The notes: generated from the letters alone by a model not told the origin. Positions 32,737 to 42,805 are shown, counted from the first letter of the stretch. The stretch: 64,000 nucleotides of DNA from Lachnospiraceae bacterium (GCA_022510565.1 JAFLTE010000002.1:62001-126000); one strand, 5' to 3'. Translations and numbers: made by a program.

Positions 32737-34578
32737 ATGAAACAGACAAGGGAAGATATAAGAAATATAGCGATTATTGCCCACGTAGACCACGGTAAAA
32801 CCACACTGGTGGACGAGTTGTTGAAACAGAGCGGTGTTTTCAGGGAAAATCAGGAGGTTGCAGAGCGGATCATGGACTCCAATGATCTGGAGAAGGAGCG
32901 TGGCATCACGATTCTTTCCAAGAATACTGCCGTAACCTATAAGGATGTAAAAATCAATATCATAGATACGCCCGGCCATGCGGATTTCGGCGGCGAGGTA
33001 GAACGAGTCCTCAAGATGGTCAACGGCGTAGTCTTGGTAGTGGACGCTTTCGAAGGTCCCATGCCCCAGACTAAGTTCGTGCTTAAGAAGGCCCTGGAAC
33101 TTGACCTATCTGTCATCGTATGTATCAACAAATGCGACCGCCCGGAGGCAAGACCCGTTCAGGTGGTGGATGAGGTGTTGGAGCTTCTGATGGATTTGGA
33201 CGCAAGTGACGAACAGTTGGACTGCCCTTTTGTCTATGCCTCCGCCAAAGCAGGCACGGCAAGCACACAACTCACTGTCAAAGGCAAGAATATGACGCCC
33301 TTGTTTGATACCATCTTGGAGCATATTCCCGCACCCGAGGGTGACCCCGACGAGGGCACACAGATTCTCATAAGCACGATTGATTACAACGAATACGTAG
33401 GGCGAATCGGAGTCGGCAAGGTTGATAACGGTCGGGTCAAAGTCAATCAGGAAGTAGTTATTGTCAATCACCACGAGCCTGATAAGATGCAAAAGGTGAA
33501 AGTCAGCAAACTATATGAATTCGACGGACTGAATAAAGTGGAAGTGAAGGAAGCAGGCATCGGCTCTATCGTGGCGATCTCCGGCATCACGGATATCCAT
33601 ATCGGAGATACTCTCTGCTCACCGGAAAACCCGAAACCCATTCCCTTCCAGAAAATCTCCGAGCCCACCATAGCCATGCATTTTATCGTCAACGACTCAC
33701 CTCTGGCGGGCCAGGAGGGCAAATATGTGACAAGCCGGCATCTGCGCGACAGATTGTTCCGCGAGTTAAACACCGACGTGTCCCTGCGTGTGGAGGAGAC
33801 GGATACGACAGAGGCATTTAAAGTATCGGGACGAGGCGAACTGCATCTGTCCGTCCTGATTGAAAATATGCGGCGCGAAGGCTATGAATTTGCTGTCAGC
33901 AAGGCTGAGGTACTCTATAAGACAGACGAAAACGGCAAGAAACTGGAGCCGATGGAACTGTGCTACGTGGATGTGCCTGAAGAATTCTCCGGAACGGTAA
34001 TCGAGAAATTAAGCCAGAGAAAGGGCGAGTTGAGAAACATGGGACTTTCCTCCGGCGGCTACAGTCGTCTGGAATTCTCCATCCCTTCCCGCGGACTGAT
34101 CGGATATCGCGGCGAATTTCTGACAGACACGAAGGGCAACGGCATTATGAACAGTATCTTTGACGGTTACGGTCCCTACAAAGGCGATATCCAGTACCGC
34201 AAACAGGGCTCACTGATTGCGTTTGAAGCGGGCGAGGCCATCACCTACGGACTGTTCAACGCACAGGAGAGGGGCACCCTCTTTATCGGACCGGGCACCA
34301 AAGTTTACTCCGGTATGGTAGTGGGACAAAACGGACGTGGTGAAGACATTGAGTTGAATGTGTGCAAGAAAAAGCAGTTGACCAACACCCGTTCCTCCAG
34401 CGCGGACGAGGCTCTGCGACTGACGCCTCCGAAAGTCTTGAGCTTAGAACAGGCATTGGAATTTATCGATACGGACGAACTTCTGGAAGTAACTCCTGAA
34501 ACCATCCGCATCCGCAAAAAGATTCTGGATCCTACTTTACGAAAGCGGGCGGCAATCTCTGCGGCTGCGAAAAAATAA
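32737..34578 (+). CDS. typA: Ribosome-associated GTPase TypA/BipA
   Basis: A 613-residue translational GTPase. Start [14 protein letters not shown] at 32737. G1 is [13 protein letters not shown]2 is RGITI, G3 is DTPGHADF, G4 is NKCDRP, and G5 is YASAKAG. The C-terminal BipA domain contains [17 protein letters not shown]. It acts in ribosome assembly and stress adaptation. Length fits the family. Confidence 0.95.
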   Translation: MKQTREDIRNIAIIAHVDHGKTTLVDELLKQSGVFRENQEVAERIMDSNDLEKERGITILSKNTAVTYKDVKINIIDTPGHADFGGEVERVLKMVNGVVLVVDAFEGPMPQTKFVLKKALELDLSVIVCINKCDRPEARPVQVVDEVLELLMDLDASDEQLDCPFVYASAKAGTASTQLTVKGKNMTPLFDTILEHIPAPEGDPDEGTQILISTIDYNEYVGRIGVGKVDNGRVKVNQEVVIVNHHEPDKMQKVKVSKLYEFDGLNKVEVKEAGIGSIVAISGITDIHIGDTLCSPENPKPIPFQKISEPTIAMHFIVNDSPLAGQEGKYVTSRHLRDRLFRELNTDVSLRVEETDTTEAFKVSGRGELHLSVLIENMRREGYEFAVSKAEVLYKTDENGKKLEPMELCYVDVPEEFSGTVIEKLSQRKGELRNMGLSSGGYSRLEFSIPSRGLIGYRGEFLTDTKGNGIMNSIFDGYGPYKGDIQYRKQGSLIAFEAGEAITYGLFNAQERGTLFIGPGTKVYSGMVVGQNGRGEDIELNVCKKKQLTNTRSSSADEALRLTPPKVLSLEQALEFIDTDELLEVTPETIRIRKKILDPTLRKRAAISAAAKK

Positions 34579-34590
34579 CGCTCTGTGACA

Positions 34591-34624
34591 ACAGCCACCA
34601 CTTCAAGTGATGGCTGTGTTTTTG
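34591..34624 (+). terminator. Terminator after typA
   Basis: ACAGCCA...TGGCTGT stem with an inner CACTT/AAGTG pair, followed by GTTTTTG. Confidence 0.7.
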
Positions 34625-34639
34625 TTTATGCTCATTATA

Positions 34640-36061
34640 TTATATCCCCAACACGATGGTTGCTACCCTGAAATAGATTAACAGTGAAATAGCATCCACG
34701 ATTGTGGTAATGAATGGACTCGCCATAACTGCCGGGTCCATTCCTATTCTCTTGGCAAGCATGGGAAGCGTGGAGCCTACGATCTTTGCCACAATAACCG
34801 CCATCACCAGCGTGATGCAGACCACGAAAGCCACAGACACGCTTACTTTATCAAATAAAAGAAGTCTCGCAAAATTACAAATTGCCAGCGTCACACCACA
34901 CAAAACCGCCGTCCTGATTTCCTTCCACACCACGGTAAACCAGTCCCGGAACGCTATCTCATCCAAAGAAAGTCCTCGGATGATAATCGCGCTAGCCTGA
35001 CCGCCCGCGTTTCCTCCGGTGTCCATCAACATCGGAATAAATGAATTCAACACTATATATCTGCTCAATGCATTTTCGAAAGAAGTGATGATTCCACCCG
35101 TAAAAGTAGCTGAAATCATCAACAATAAGAGCCACGGTATCCTCTTCTTATAGGCATCAAAAACAGAAGTCCTCAGATAGGGCTTATCCGACGGCACCAC
35201 AGCCGCCATCTTCTCGATATCCTCCGTAGTCTCCTCTTCCAGAATATCCACAACGTCGTCCACGGTAATGATACCCACCAGTCTTTCTTCGTTGTCAACT
35301 ACCGGCATCGCCGTAAATCCATATTTCTTGAACATTCTGGCAACTTCTTCCTGATCCATCAGGGTATGCAGGGAAACAACATTCTTATGCATCATATCCC
35401 CGATGACAGCATTGGTATCACTTAGTAAGAGATATCTGAGCGCCACGGTGCCCACAAGTGTCCTCTGATTGTCCAATACATAGCAGATGTTGATCGTCTC
35501 GCTGTCCAGTCCCATCTTGCGGATACGATCAATCGCCTCCGTCACTGTCTGATTTTCTTTTAAATCAATGTACTCCACGGTCATAATACTTCCGGCGGAG
35601 TCCTCCGGATAACGCATCAAATGATTGATTGCCTTGCGAGTATCGGGACTTGTGTTGGCAATCAGCCTTTTCACCACGTTAGCGGGCATTTCTTCCATCA
35701 GTTCCTTAGCATCATCGGACATCATGTTATCGATAATTGTTCCCGCATCCTTGTCGGACAGGGATGTGATTACATGCTGCTGCAGTTCAATCTCAAGGTA
35801 TGAAAAAACACTTGCCGCCATGTCCTTAGGCAGGATTCGGAATATCTTCACGATTTCCTCCTCGCCCATATCCTCAATATAGTCCGCGATATCCGCATCA
35901 TTTAGCTCCTGAACGACCTGTCTGAGTTTCGTGTACTGTCCTTTGTGCAGAAGCCCCAGTATCTCCTCTTTGCCAAAATCGCTGTAGTTTTCGTAAGACT
36001 CTCTCTCTCGATTTGTCTCCTGCCCTACTTCTTCTCTCAACTCTTCTCTGATTTCGCCCAT
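34640..36061 (-). CDS. mgtE: Magnesium transporter MgtE
   Basis: A 473-residue protein from MGEIREELREEVGQ (36061). It has the MgtE N-terminal domain (LNDADIADYIEDMGEEE...), a CBS-domain pair (GSIMTVEYIDLKENQ ... HTLMDQEEVARMFKKYGF), and a C-terminal membrane domain with motifs DTGGNAGGQAS and GMDPAVMASPFITT. It takes up Mg2+ (or Co2+). No M-box riboswitch was seen in front of it. It follows yigZ in the same direction. Confidence 0.9.
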   Translation of the reverse strand: MGEIREELREEVGQETNRERESYENYSDFGKEEILGLLHKGQYTKLRQVVQELNDADIADYIEDMGEEEIVKIFRILPKDMAASVFSYLEIELQQHVITSLSDKDAGTIIDNMMSDDAKELMEEMPANVVKRLIANTSPDTRKAINHLMRYPEDSAGSIMTVEYIDLKENQTVTEAIDRIRKMGLDSETINICYVLDNQRTLVGTVALRYLLLSDTNAVIGDMMHKNVVSLHTLMDQEEVARMFKKYGFTAMPVVDNEERLVGIITVDDVVDILEEETTEDIEKMAAVVPSDKPYLRTSVFDAYKKRIPWLLLLMISATFTGGIITSFENALSRYIVLNSFIPMLMDTGGNAGGQASAIIIRGLSLDEIAFRDWFTVVWKEIRTAVLCGVTLAICNFARLLLFDKVSVSVAFVVCITLVMAVIVAKIVGSTLPMLAKRIGMDPAVMASPFITTIVDAISLLIYFRVATIVLGI

Positions 36062-36165
36062 AACAGTCCATCCTTTCCCAAAACGAACAAGTTCGTTTGC
36101 GAGATTCGCATGAGTAAACCTATCGGTTAACATGAGTATGTCTAACGACAAACTCCGCGAACTCG

Positions 36166-36807
36166 TTATCTCTTGAACCACATAATATCCGAAACAGTAA
36201 TCATCGCTTTGCCGGCGGTTGCATCCGTGATTTGCTTAATCACACCGTCTTTATCTTCATATGGAATATTGACACGTACAGTCACCTGCTCACCGTAGTC
36301 TGCATCTTCTGTGGAAATACCTCTTACACCAAGCAGATACTGCACCTTACCGATTCCGTTATAATCCGTTACAATACTCATCTCAAAACCACAGCACATA
36401 GTGCGCACAACGCTGGCTGCAATTCCTGCCTGTGCAGCCTTGGTGTAAGCGCGCACAAGCCCTCCCGTTCCCAGTAATGTGCCGCCGAAATACCTGGTCA
36501 CAACCACGATAATATTCCGTATACCCGAGCCCACAAGAACCTCCAGAATCGGTCTGCCCGCTGTTCCTGTAGGCTCTCCGTCATCGGAAAATCGCATCGT
36601 CTGCGCCTGTTCTCCCAACACATAGGCATAGCAGTTGTGTCTCGCATCCCAGAACTGCTTTTTCTTGGCCTCAATAAAAGCAAGCGCCTCCTCCTCGGTA
36701 CTGACAGCCGCAACATGGGCGATAAAGCGGGATTTCTTCTCCTCAATCTCTCCCATGCCCCCGTATTCAATAATTTTATATGGTTCAAAATAATTATCAG
36801 GCTCCAT
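36166..36807 (-). CDS. yigZ: YigZ/IMPACT family protein
   Basis: A 213-residue protein. KSRFIAHVAAVSTEEEAL, ARHNCYAYVLG, FSDDGEPTGTAGRPI and VVVTRYFGGTLLGTGGLVRAYT are the UPF0029/IMPACT N-terminal signatures. A C-terminal domain with ferredoxin-like fold follows. It relates to protein-synthesis regulation in eukaryotes; the bacterial role is unclear. Confidence 0.9.
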   Translation of the reverse strand: MEPDNYFEPYKIIEYGGMGEIEEKKSRFIAHVAAVSTEEEALAFIEAKKKQFWDARHNCYAYVLGEQAQTMRFSDDGEPTGTAGRPILEVLVGSGIRNIIVVVTRYFGGTLLGTGGLVRAYTKAAQAGIAASVVRTMCCGFEMSIVTDYNGIGKVQYLLGVRGISTEDADYGEQVTVRVNIPYEDKDGVIKQITDATAGKAMITVSDIMWFKR

Positions 36808-37026
36808 GTTCTCTAGTCTACTACCTGCAAAGGTGGTGAGTCAAGCGTAATCGGCTTGTATAAAAGTGCCATGATTTGTGAACAATTCTTAATATGGAAG
36901 AAAAACCCTTTATTTACATTTTAAATTTTGTTATAATGCAGGGTAGGTTAATAGGTCCTTTTTAAGATAACATAAGGACTTTGATGAAGGAATGTATAAG
37001 AACCGCATTCCGGAATGGAGATTGTT

Positions 37027-39735
37027 ATGAACTATGGAAAAAGAGGTGTCCGCAGAAGACAGCAAACACTTCACGCCACATCTAAGAAATGGGCAAGAAA
37101 AATCGGTTTTACTTTTGTACAACTGTGTTTGATTGCCGTCATCGGTATCGGCATCATCGGTTTATGCGCAGGTATCGGTATTTTTAACGGTGTACTTGCC
37201 ACCGCTCCCGACATCGGCAATATCGACGTAACCCCTACCGGATTCTCAACATTCGTGTATGACATAGAAGGCAATCAGACGGCGAAACTGGTGTCCACCG
37301 ACTCCAACCGTATTCCGGTTACCATGGATATGATTCCGGAGGATTTAAAGAACGCATTCGTGGCGATTGAAGATAACCGTTTCTATGAGCATAACGGCAT
37401 CGACATCAAGGGTATCATCCGTGCCGGTGTGGTAGGTTTGCAGCAGAGACATTTCTCAGAGGGTGCCAGCACAATCACGCAGCAGCTTCTTAAGAATAAT
37501 GTCTTCACGGACTGGACCAGCGAGGACTCCATGGCGGATAAATTCAAACGTAAGATTCAGGAACAATATCTTGCGCTGGAGCTTGAAAAAGTCATGGACA
37601 AAGACAGCATTCTGATTAACTATATGAACACGATTAATCTGGGGCAGAACACTCTAGGTGTTCAGGCGGCTTCCCTGCGCTATTTCAACAAGTCGGTAAG
37701 CGATTTGACTTTGTCGGAGTGCGCGGTTATCGCCGGAATCACACAGAACCCCTCCAAATATAACCCGATTACTCATCCCGATAAAAACGCGGAACGCCGC
37801 GAGAAAGTACTTGGCGACATGAAGAAGTATGGTTTTATTACGCAGGAGGAGTATGACATCGCCATGGCGGACGACGTGTATTCCCGCATCCAGATTGCTG
37901 ATTTAGAAAACGAGGATACTTCCGTCAATACATATTTCATAGATGCACTGACGGATGATATATTAGAGGATTTAATTGCCGCGGGCTATAATGAGACACA
38001 GGCATATACGCTTCTCTACAGCGGCGGTCTGAAGATATACTCCACACAGGACCCTAAGATTCAACAAATCTGTGACGAGGTCTTTGCGGACGAAAGTAAC
38101 TTCCCCGAGAATGTCAAGTGGTATCTGAATTACGAACTTACGATAGAGAAAAGCAACGGCGACAGAGAAAATCACAGCACGGAGATGTTTCAAACCTACT
38201 GGAAAGAGAACCGTTCCCCTTCCTTTAACCTGATTTATACATCCCAGGAAGCTGCCTACGAGGATATTGAGGCGTACAAAGAGGTTGTTATGGGAGCCGG
38301 AGACGAGGTATACGGTGAGACTGTCAGCCTGATAGCACAACCGCAAGTGTCTCTCATAGTGGAGGACCAGAGCACCGGTCACATTGTTGCCATGGAGGGC
38401 GGTCGAGGCGCCAAGTCCGCAAGCCGTACTCTAAACCGTGCGACGGACACTGTCAGACAGCCCGGCTCTACCTTCAAAGTGGTATCCACCTATGCCCCGG
38501 CCTTCGACAGTGCGGGGCTGACGCTCGCCACCGTCATGAACGACGCGCCTTTTAACTATTCGGACGGTCGTCCCGTATCCAACTGGTACAGTAATCCTCC
38601 CTACAGAGGTCTGAGTTCTCTCAGGGAAGGAATTGCACAGTCTATGAATGTCGTGACTGTCAAGACACTGACCCAGATTTCGCCGCAGCTTGGCTATGAT
38701 TATCTGCTCAACTTCGGCTTCACCACGCTGGTAGAGCGGAAGGAAATCAACGGGAAAATATACTCCGATATCCAGCAGCCGCTTGCGCTTGGCGGTATCA
38801 CTGACGGAGTAACCAATGAAGAATTGAACGCTGCCTATGCCTGCATCGCAAACGGTGGCACCTATATCAAACCAAAACTGTATACCAAGGTATTGGACCA
38901 CGACGGCAACATCATTCTGGACAACACGATGCCGCAATCCAAGCAGGTCATCAAGGAGTCCACAGCATTTCTTCTGACCAATGCCATGGTGGATGTGGTT
39001 ACAGTGGGAACCGGCGGTGCAGTTAATTTCGGCGGCATGGCGATTGCCGGTAAGACCGGAACCACCACTGCCAGCAATGATGTGTGGTTCACAGGATACA
39101 CTCCCTACTACACTGCCACCACATGGGCGGGATATGACAACAATGTAAAACTCACCACCAGCGCGGAACAAAATCTTGCCAAAAAACTGTGGCGCGGAGT
39201 AATGTCCAGAATTCACGAGGAACTGCCCAATGAATCCTTCAGTGTTCCTTCCTCCGGTATCGTGACCGCGACGGTATGCTCCCGCTCCGGCAAACTTCCG
39301 ATTGAGGGATTGTGCAGCAGCACACTGCGTACAGAATACTTCGCCGAGGGAACGGTACCTACGGAAACATGTGATGTGCATTACGCCGGTCAGATATGCG
39401 CATACAGTAACCTGCCGGCATATGAGGGCTGTCCGTTTAAGGTGGAAGGTGTACTGGAACTGACACCGATTGAGGATATCTCCCTGCAGAGCGGCTCCGG
39501 ATTGGCACAACCCACGGAAGAAATCGTAAACGAGGATGGCACCGTCGGCACTGCCACGCCTACACCGCAAACGAATATGTGCCCGCATACCGCAGAGTTT
39601 TTTGCAAATCCCGACTGGGAGGCAATCGTCAACGGACAGCGCGCAGAATTGGAGCAGCGTAATGCTGCGGCCGCAGCGGCGGCACAAGCTGCAGCCCAAG
39701 CAGCGGCTGAACAGGCGGCCCAGCCTCAAGAATAA
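37027..39735 (+). CDS. Class A penicillin-binding protein (PBP1-type)
   Basis: A 902-residue bifunctional enzyme for cell-wall synthesis. Start MNYGKRGVRRRQQ at 37027. A transmembrane anchor (~30-60) is followed by the GT51 glycosyltransferase domain (EDNRFYEHNGID, GASTITQQLLKN) and the transpeptidase domain: RQPGSTFK (SxxK), IAQSMNVVTV (SxN) and AGKTGTTT (KTG). The last ~120 residues hold a small beta domain and an Ala/Gln-rich tail (AAAAAAQAAAQ). Acts at the outer face of the membrane. Confidence 0.9.
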   Translation: MNYGKRGVRRRQQTLHATSKKWARKIGFTFVQLCLIAVIGIGIIGLCAGIGIFNGVLATAPDIGNIDVTPTGFSTFVYDIEGNQTAKLVSTDSNRIPVTMDMIPEDLKNAFVAIEDNRFYEHNGIDIKGIIRAGVVGLQQRHFSEGASTITQQLLKNNVFTDWTSEDSMADKFKRKIQEQYLALELEKVMDKDSILINYMNTINLGQNTLGVQAASLRYFNKSVSDLTLSECAVIAGITQNPSKYNPITHPDKNAERREKVLGDMKKYGFITQEEYDIAMADDVYSRIQIADLENEDTSVNTYFIDALTDDILEDLIAAGYNETQAYTLLYSGGLKIYSTQDPKIQQICDEVFADESNFPENVKWYLNYELTIEKSNGDRENHSTEMFQTYWKENRSPSFNLIYTSQEAAYEDIEAYKEVVMGAGDEVYGETVSLIAQPQVSLIVEDQSTGHIVAMEGGRGAKSASRTLNRATDTVRQPGSTFKVVSTYAPAFDSAGLTLATVMNDAPFNYSDGRPVSNWYSNPPYRGLSSLREGIAQSMNVVTVKTLTQISPQLGYDYLLNFGFTTLVERKEINGKIYSDIQQPLALGGITDGVTNEELNAAYACIANGGTYIKPKLYTKVLDHDGNIILDNTMPQSKQVIKESTAFLLTNAMVDVVTVGTGGAVNFGGMAIAGKTGTTTASNDVWFTGYTPYYTATTWAGYDNNVKLTTSAEQNLAKKLWRGVMSRIHEELPNESFSVPSSGIVTATVCSRSGKLPIEGLCSSTLRTEYFAEGTVPTETCDVHYAGQICAYSNLPAYEGCPFKVEGVLELTPIEDISLQSGSGLAQPTEEIVNEDGTVGTATPTPQTNMCPHTAEFFANPDWEAIVNGQRAELEQRNAAAAAAAQAAAQAAAEQAAQPQE

Positions 39736-39748
39736 GATTGGATAATTT

Positions 39749-39789
39749 AAGGGGTATCAAAATCATTTTCTGACTTTGATACCCCTTTT
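39749..39789 (+). terminator. Terminator after PBP gene
   Basis: AAGGGGTATCAAA/TTTGATACCCCTT with T5; perfect 13-bp stem. Confidence 0.75.
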
Positions 39790-39821
39790 TATGTACCATA
39801 CAATACGGTTATGTAATTAAC

Positions 39822-40100
39822 CTAAACTCCTTTGATTTCTTTGATTCGCGCCTCTAAATCAACGATTGTATTCTGTGCATTCTCAATGTCTTTGCACGCA
39901 TCTATGTATTCATCTTCCGGTGTAGACCCATGCTTCTCATAATAGATTTTGCCAATCTCAATGTAACGCTTCTTAATAAGTTCCTCACAGGTATGAATCT
40001 GTCCTTTCAGATTCGCCAATTCAGCCATGTCCTTCGCCTTATCCGATACTTCCCTTCCCTTGGCGGTGAGAGTTTCACCAAGTTTATCAAAAAAATCCAT
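39822..40100 (-). CDS. Hypothetical coiled-coil protein (zinc ribbon-like N-terminus absent)
   Basis: The start ATG 40100 (MDFFDKLGETLTAKGREVSD) has GGAGGTTTACG upstream; the track ORF starts 7 codons earlier. The 92-residue protein is mostly helical (KDMAELANLKGQIHTCEEL; AQNTIVDLEARIKEIKGV) and charged. Such proteins are common in Clostridia, with no known function. Confidence 0.65.
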   Translation of the reverse strand: MDFFDKLGETLTAKGREVSDKAKDMAELANLKGQIHTCEELIKKRYIEIGKIYYEKHGSTPEDEYIDACKDIENAQNTIVDLEARIKEIKGV

Positions 40101-40180
40101 CGTAAACCTCCGTTTCCTCATACAGGCACTGTAAAACTGCGCCTTCTGTTACTTTTCTGTCACATATTATTGTACACCAA

Positions 40181-40942
40181 TCACCGCTGTGTGGCAAGCA
40201 GCCTGTCCTTTAACACACGCAAATTCATTTTTTCCATCATATAATCGGCACGGACATGCGTGCTCGACTGTTCCCGAGGCGATATAGCAGAACGGATGTA
40301 GAAGCTGTCCATGCCCGCCTGCACCGCACCCTCGATGTCGGTTGCCATATCATTACCAATCATCAGACACTCCGCTGCCGCAAGATCATATCGGTTAAGC
40401 AGAATCTCAAAAAACCGCTTGTCCGGCTTCTTGCACCCCTCCTCAGAGGAAATCAGAATGCCGTCGAACAAATCGTATATTCCCAGATAATGCAGCTCAT
40501 ATTCCGTGAAAATGCGCTGCGCATTGGAGAGAAGATAAACTCCTCTGCCCGATTCCTTTAATGCCCCAAGCAGCTCCTTCGCATGGGCGTACAGTCTGAT
40601 ATATTTCGTGGAAAGCGCACGGAACATCTGTCCTGCATGGAGCACCAACGACGAATCAGGCGCCACACCCTTTATCTCATACAGCTCCCTGAAAACTTCC
40701 TCGAGCGGTATCTCCGGATAGGCTTCATGGGCATACTGAACACTTTCTTCCTGCTTTAGTGCCTTCTCCTTATCATGAACAAGCTTAAGGTACGTCTGAT
40801 GCAATTCACCCGCCTCATAGCGCGCTCCGTAGTAGCCGTAGAACAGACTTATATGCTCCCACAGGCTATGTGCCGTCTCGTCGGTGCGAATATCCACCAG
40901 CGTCCCGTATAAGTCGAAAATATAGTTGCGGTATTGTTTCAT
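40181..40942 (-). CDS. HAD-family hydrolase (YjjG-like phosphatase)
   Basis: A 253-residue HAD enzyme. Motif I IFDLYGTLVDIRTDE (with Tyr after DL), motif II LLSNAQ, motif III KKPDKRFFE and motif IV MIGNDMATDIEGA are clear. The cap fits the YjjG/2-haloacid group. Likely a nucleotide or sugar phosphatase; substrate not known. Confidence 0.85.
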   Translation of the reverse strand: MKQYRNYIFDLYGTLVDIRTDETAHSLWEHISLFYGYYGARYEAGELHQTYLKLVHDKEKALKQEESVQYAHEAYPEIPLEEVFRELYEIKGVAPDSSLVLHAGQMFRALSTKYIRLYAHAKELLGALKESGRGVYLLSNAQRIFTEYELHYLGIYDLFDGILISSEEGCKKPDKRFFEILLNRYDLAAAECLMIGNDMATDIEGAVQAGMDSFYIRSAISPREQSSTHVRADYMMEKMNLRVLKDRLLATQR

Positions 40943-40987
40943 GGAGACTTCACCTATTATAGTAAGATTTTTATGACAAAATCATCA

Positions 40988-41029
40988 CCGCCCGTCTAAC
41001 GGGCGGTTTGTTCTGAGGCTGTAAGCCTC
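40988..41029. terminator. Two tandem hairpins in intergenic region
   Basis: CCGCCCGT/ACGGGCGG (40988-41006) and GAGGCT/AGCCTC (41015-41029) follow the 41,046 gene. The first may end the minus-strand transcript. They may be part of a short repeated element, but this was not compared elsewhere in the genome. Confidence 0.4.
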
Positions 41030-41045
41030 TGTTATCGGCCAGCGC

Positions 41046-41618
41046 CTAACGGTACCGACTTTTCCTTTGTTCAAGCCTTAACGCCCTTGACTCGCCGATG
41101 CCCTTGAAAGGGCGCTCTAACTCAATCTTGTGCATTTTCATCATCGTTACTTTTTTCTTTATTGCTTTTTTATTTCTTATTTTTTCCCAAATCTCATTGA
41201 TAGATTCAAACATGCTAGTTTCTAATACACCACTAATTTCGAAAAGACCTTTATTATAAAAATCGAATATAATAGGCATTTGCAAAAAAGCAAAACAAAA
41301 TGATATCCCAGATAACATTAATAATAAAACAAATAATACTGATGCTACTCCATTACCATCACTCACTGTTTGTGGTTCTTTAAAGTAAATTAATAATGTA
41401 CATATAATACTGAATGCACCAATACATGCAGACAGTATAGTCATGAAACTATTTGAATATTTTTCGTTGCTTTTTTCAATATCTTCATCTTGATCCTTAT
41501 CAAATGAAAACATATTACATATATGATCGATTAGTTCTTTCTTACCTTCCTCTGTAGAAAATCTAGTCTTTGTTATATCATAAATAAGCATATTCATTAA
41601 CTCTCGATCGGAATACAA
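41046..41618 (-). CDS. Membrane protein, unknown (accessory pair)
   Basis: A 190-residue, AT-rich protein with two membrane segments (MTILSACIGAFSIICTLLIYF; VLFVLLLMLSGISFCFAFLQ) after a soluble N-terminal part with acidic residues (FSFDKDQDEDIEK). A basic C-terminus ends GIGESRALRLEQRKSRYR. It overlaps the preceding gene by 22 bases. Its composition differs from the core genes nearby. Function unknown; it lies just outside the inovirus left repeat. Confidence 0.55.
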   Translation of the reverse strand: MYSDRELMNMLIYDITKTRFSTEEGKKELIDHICNMFSFDKDQDEDIEKSNEKYSNSFMTILSACIGAFSIICTLLIYFKEPQTVSDGNGVASVLFVLLLMLSGISFCFAFLQMPIIFDFYNKGLFEISGVLETSMFESINEIWEKIRNKKAIKKKVTMMKMHKIELERPFKGIGESRALRLEQRKSRYR

Positions 41619-41872
41619 GTGTTTTTTGGTATTCCAGTTTCCTTGGAAATAGCATCTCTTATCGCATGTAACACTGGCTCTTCTAAATTTATTTTTTGCA
41701 ATATATATGGTAATATAGCATTTTTATACTCTAAATTGGCTCTTTTAATTTCCTTCTTTGATTTATTAATAGACAAAAACTTAAGAATGATAGCAACAAT
41801 AAGTCCTGTTACTATTGGAGCAACCCATATTATAATTATATTATTAGTCAAAAAAGAAACTACTTTTTCCAT
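41597..41872 (-). CDS. Small membrane protein, unknown (accessory pair)
   Basis: A 91-residue protein with an N-terminal membrane segment (IIIIWVAPIVTGLIVAIILKFLS) and a soluble tail. The start is preceded by AGAGAGGCC. It is co-translated with the following gene (overlap 22 bases). The arrangement resembles two-gene phage-exclusion or defence modules, but no family was recognised. Confidence 0.5.
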   Translation of the reverse strand: MEKVVSFLTNNIIIIWVAPIVTGLIVAIILKFLSINKSKKEIKRANLEYKNAILPYILQKINLEEPVLHAIRDAISKETGIPKNTCIPIES

Positions 41873-41942
41873 CTATGGCCTCTCTTAAATACATTTTATT
41901 ACAGCATACACTAAAATATGGCAAATTGCTACACTGATATTT

Positions 41943-41958
41943 TATGTAATATAAACAC
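41943..41958 (+). repeat. Direct repeat, left boundary (attL candidate)
   Basis: TATGTAATATAAACAC, identical to 49,682-49,697. The sequence just before differs (ACTGATATTT here; CAATTCAGC at the right end). Confidence 0.6.
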
Positions 41959-42024
41959 TGTCACCTGTAAAATTTATTTTGAAAGATGTGTATTCGCTCA
42001 ATACATATCCGTAACTCATAGTTA

Positions 42025-42045
42025 GGGGAAGAGAAAATCTTCCCC
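42025..42045 (+). other. Leader hairpin of the inovirus operon
   Basis: GGGGAAGA/TCTTCCCC, 8-bp perfect stem, GAAAA loop, about 50 bases upstream of the first gene. The ribosome-binding sequence (AAAGAGAGGAAAAGAG) is purine-rich. Could be a packaging signal or leader structure. Confidence 0.4.
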
Positions 42046-42092
42046 CTCTCCGTAAGGAGACACCTAGAAAAAGAGAAAGAGAGGAAAAGAGA

Positions 42093-42395
42093 ATGATAGT
42101 ACAAATCGTAGGTGTAAAGAAATCAGAGTATAAGGGAAATAACGGTGAACAGAAGGTCGGTTATAACATCATGGGACTTAAGGACTTCACTTCTTATGAA
42201 CAGGGGAACGCCGAGTGTCAGGGACATGATGTTGTAAGAGAATTTACTCGTCAGGACTTCGGAGTACAGCCGGGTGATGTTGTTGACTTCGAGTATGAGC
42301 CGGGTTTTGAGAACCGTGCGACATTGGTAGGCGTTAGAAAGCTTTCTGTAACGGACAACCCTCACGAGAAAGACAGTAAGAAAGAAGGTAAGTAA
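42093..42395 (+). CDS. Inovirus single-stranded DNA-binding protein (pV-like)
   Basis: A 100-residue basic/acidic protein, first in the operon. MIVQIVGVKKSEYKGNNGEQKVGYNI then KLSVTDNPHEK and beta strands VVDFEYEPGFENRATLVGV suggest an OB-fold-like single-stranded DNA-binding protein, as pV of filamentous phages. It would coat the displaced strand during rolling-circle replication. Assigned by position, size and beta pattern; no diagnostic motif. Confidence 0.55.
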   Translation: MIVQIVGVKKSEYKGNNGEQKVGYNIMGLKDFTSYEQGNAECQGHDVVREFTRQDFGVQPGDVVDFEYEPGFENRATLVGVRKLSVTDNPHEKDSKKEGK

Positions 42396-42397
42396 TT

Positions 42398-42577
42398 ATG
42401 AACGTATTAATGATGGCAGGACTTGCGTTAATTGCCGGTATTGTCTGTGGTATTGTAGCTGCTTTTATAATTTATTTTGCTTTTTGTGAGGATGTACAGA
42501 ATATCGTACGTTACCTTGACTCAATCCGGCACGAGGTAGATGTCGTACTTGACCAACTGTCAGGAGCGGATAAGTAA
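42398..42577 (+). CDS. Small membrane protein (59 aa)
   Basis: Starts 3 bases after the preceding stop. Hydrophobic ~residues 5-30 (MAGLALIAGIVCGIVAAF), then a charged helix (EDVQNIVRYLDSIRHEVDVV). May be a minor virion or assembly protein. Too short for the track; frame is clean. Confidence 0.55.
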   Translation: MNVLMMAGLALIAGIVCGIVAAFIIYFAFCEDVQNIVRYLDSIRHEVDVVLDQLSGADK

Positions 42578-42646
42578 ATAAGCATTATTCAACGTTGATA
42601 ATGAATACATGATTACGTATGGTATGCATACGGGAAAGGAGAAAAT

Positions 42647-42805
42647 ATGGAGAATTTAACAGCCAATATTGAAACAGTGATTTCACTTGTCAAGTCTATG
42701 ATGGGCTTGTTTGGGGAATTCCCCCTCAACCTCGTCTTGGTTGCCATGTTGGGTGGTGTAGCGTTTAAGCTTTTCAGAAAGGGACGTAAAGCTGCGGGCT
42801 CGTAA
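42647..42805 (+). CDS. Major coat protein (pVIII-like)
   Basis: A 52-residue protein with a strong ribosome site (AAAGGAG). It has the pVIII layout: amphipathic N-terminal helix (MENLTANIETVISLVKS), a hydrophobic middle (PLNLVLVAMLGGVAF) and a basic C-terminus (KLFRKGRKAAGS) for DNA contact. There is no cleavable signal. Position right before pIII-like gene and the size make it the best major-coat candidate. The function is inferred. Confidence 0.6.
   Translation: MENLTANIETVISLVKSMMGLFGEFPLNLVLVAMLGGVAFKLFRKGRKAAGS

Noticed and set aside
38431-39729. 432-aa minus-strand ORF
   Set aside because: It is a shadow of the PBP gene, with composition (Cys, Arg-rich) and no start signal typical of antisense frames.
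41930-41970. Chromosomal dif site for Xer-dependent integration
   Set aside because: Only a short TTATGTAA match to a XerD half-site; the XerC half is not present.
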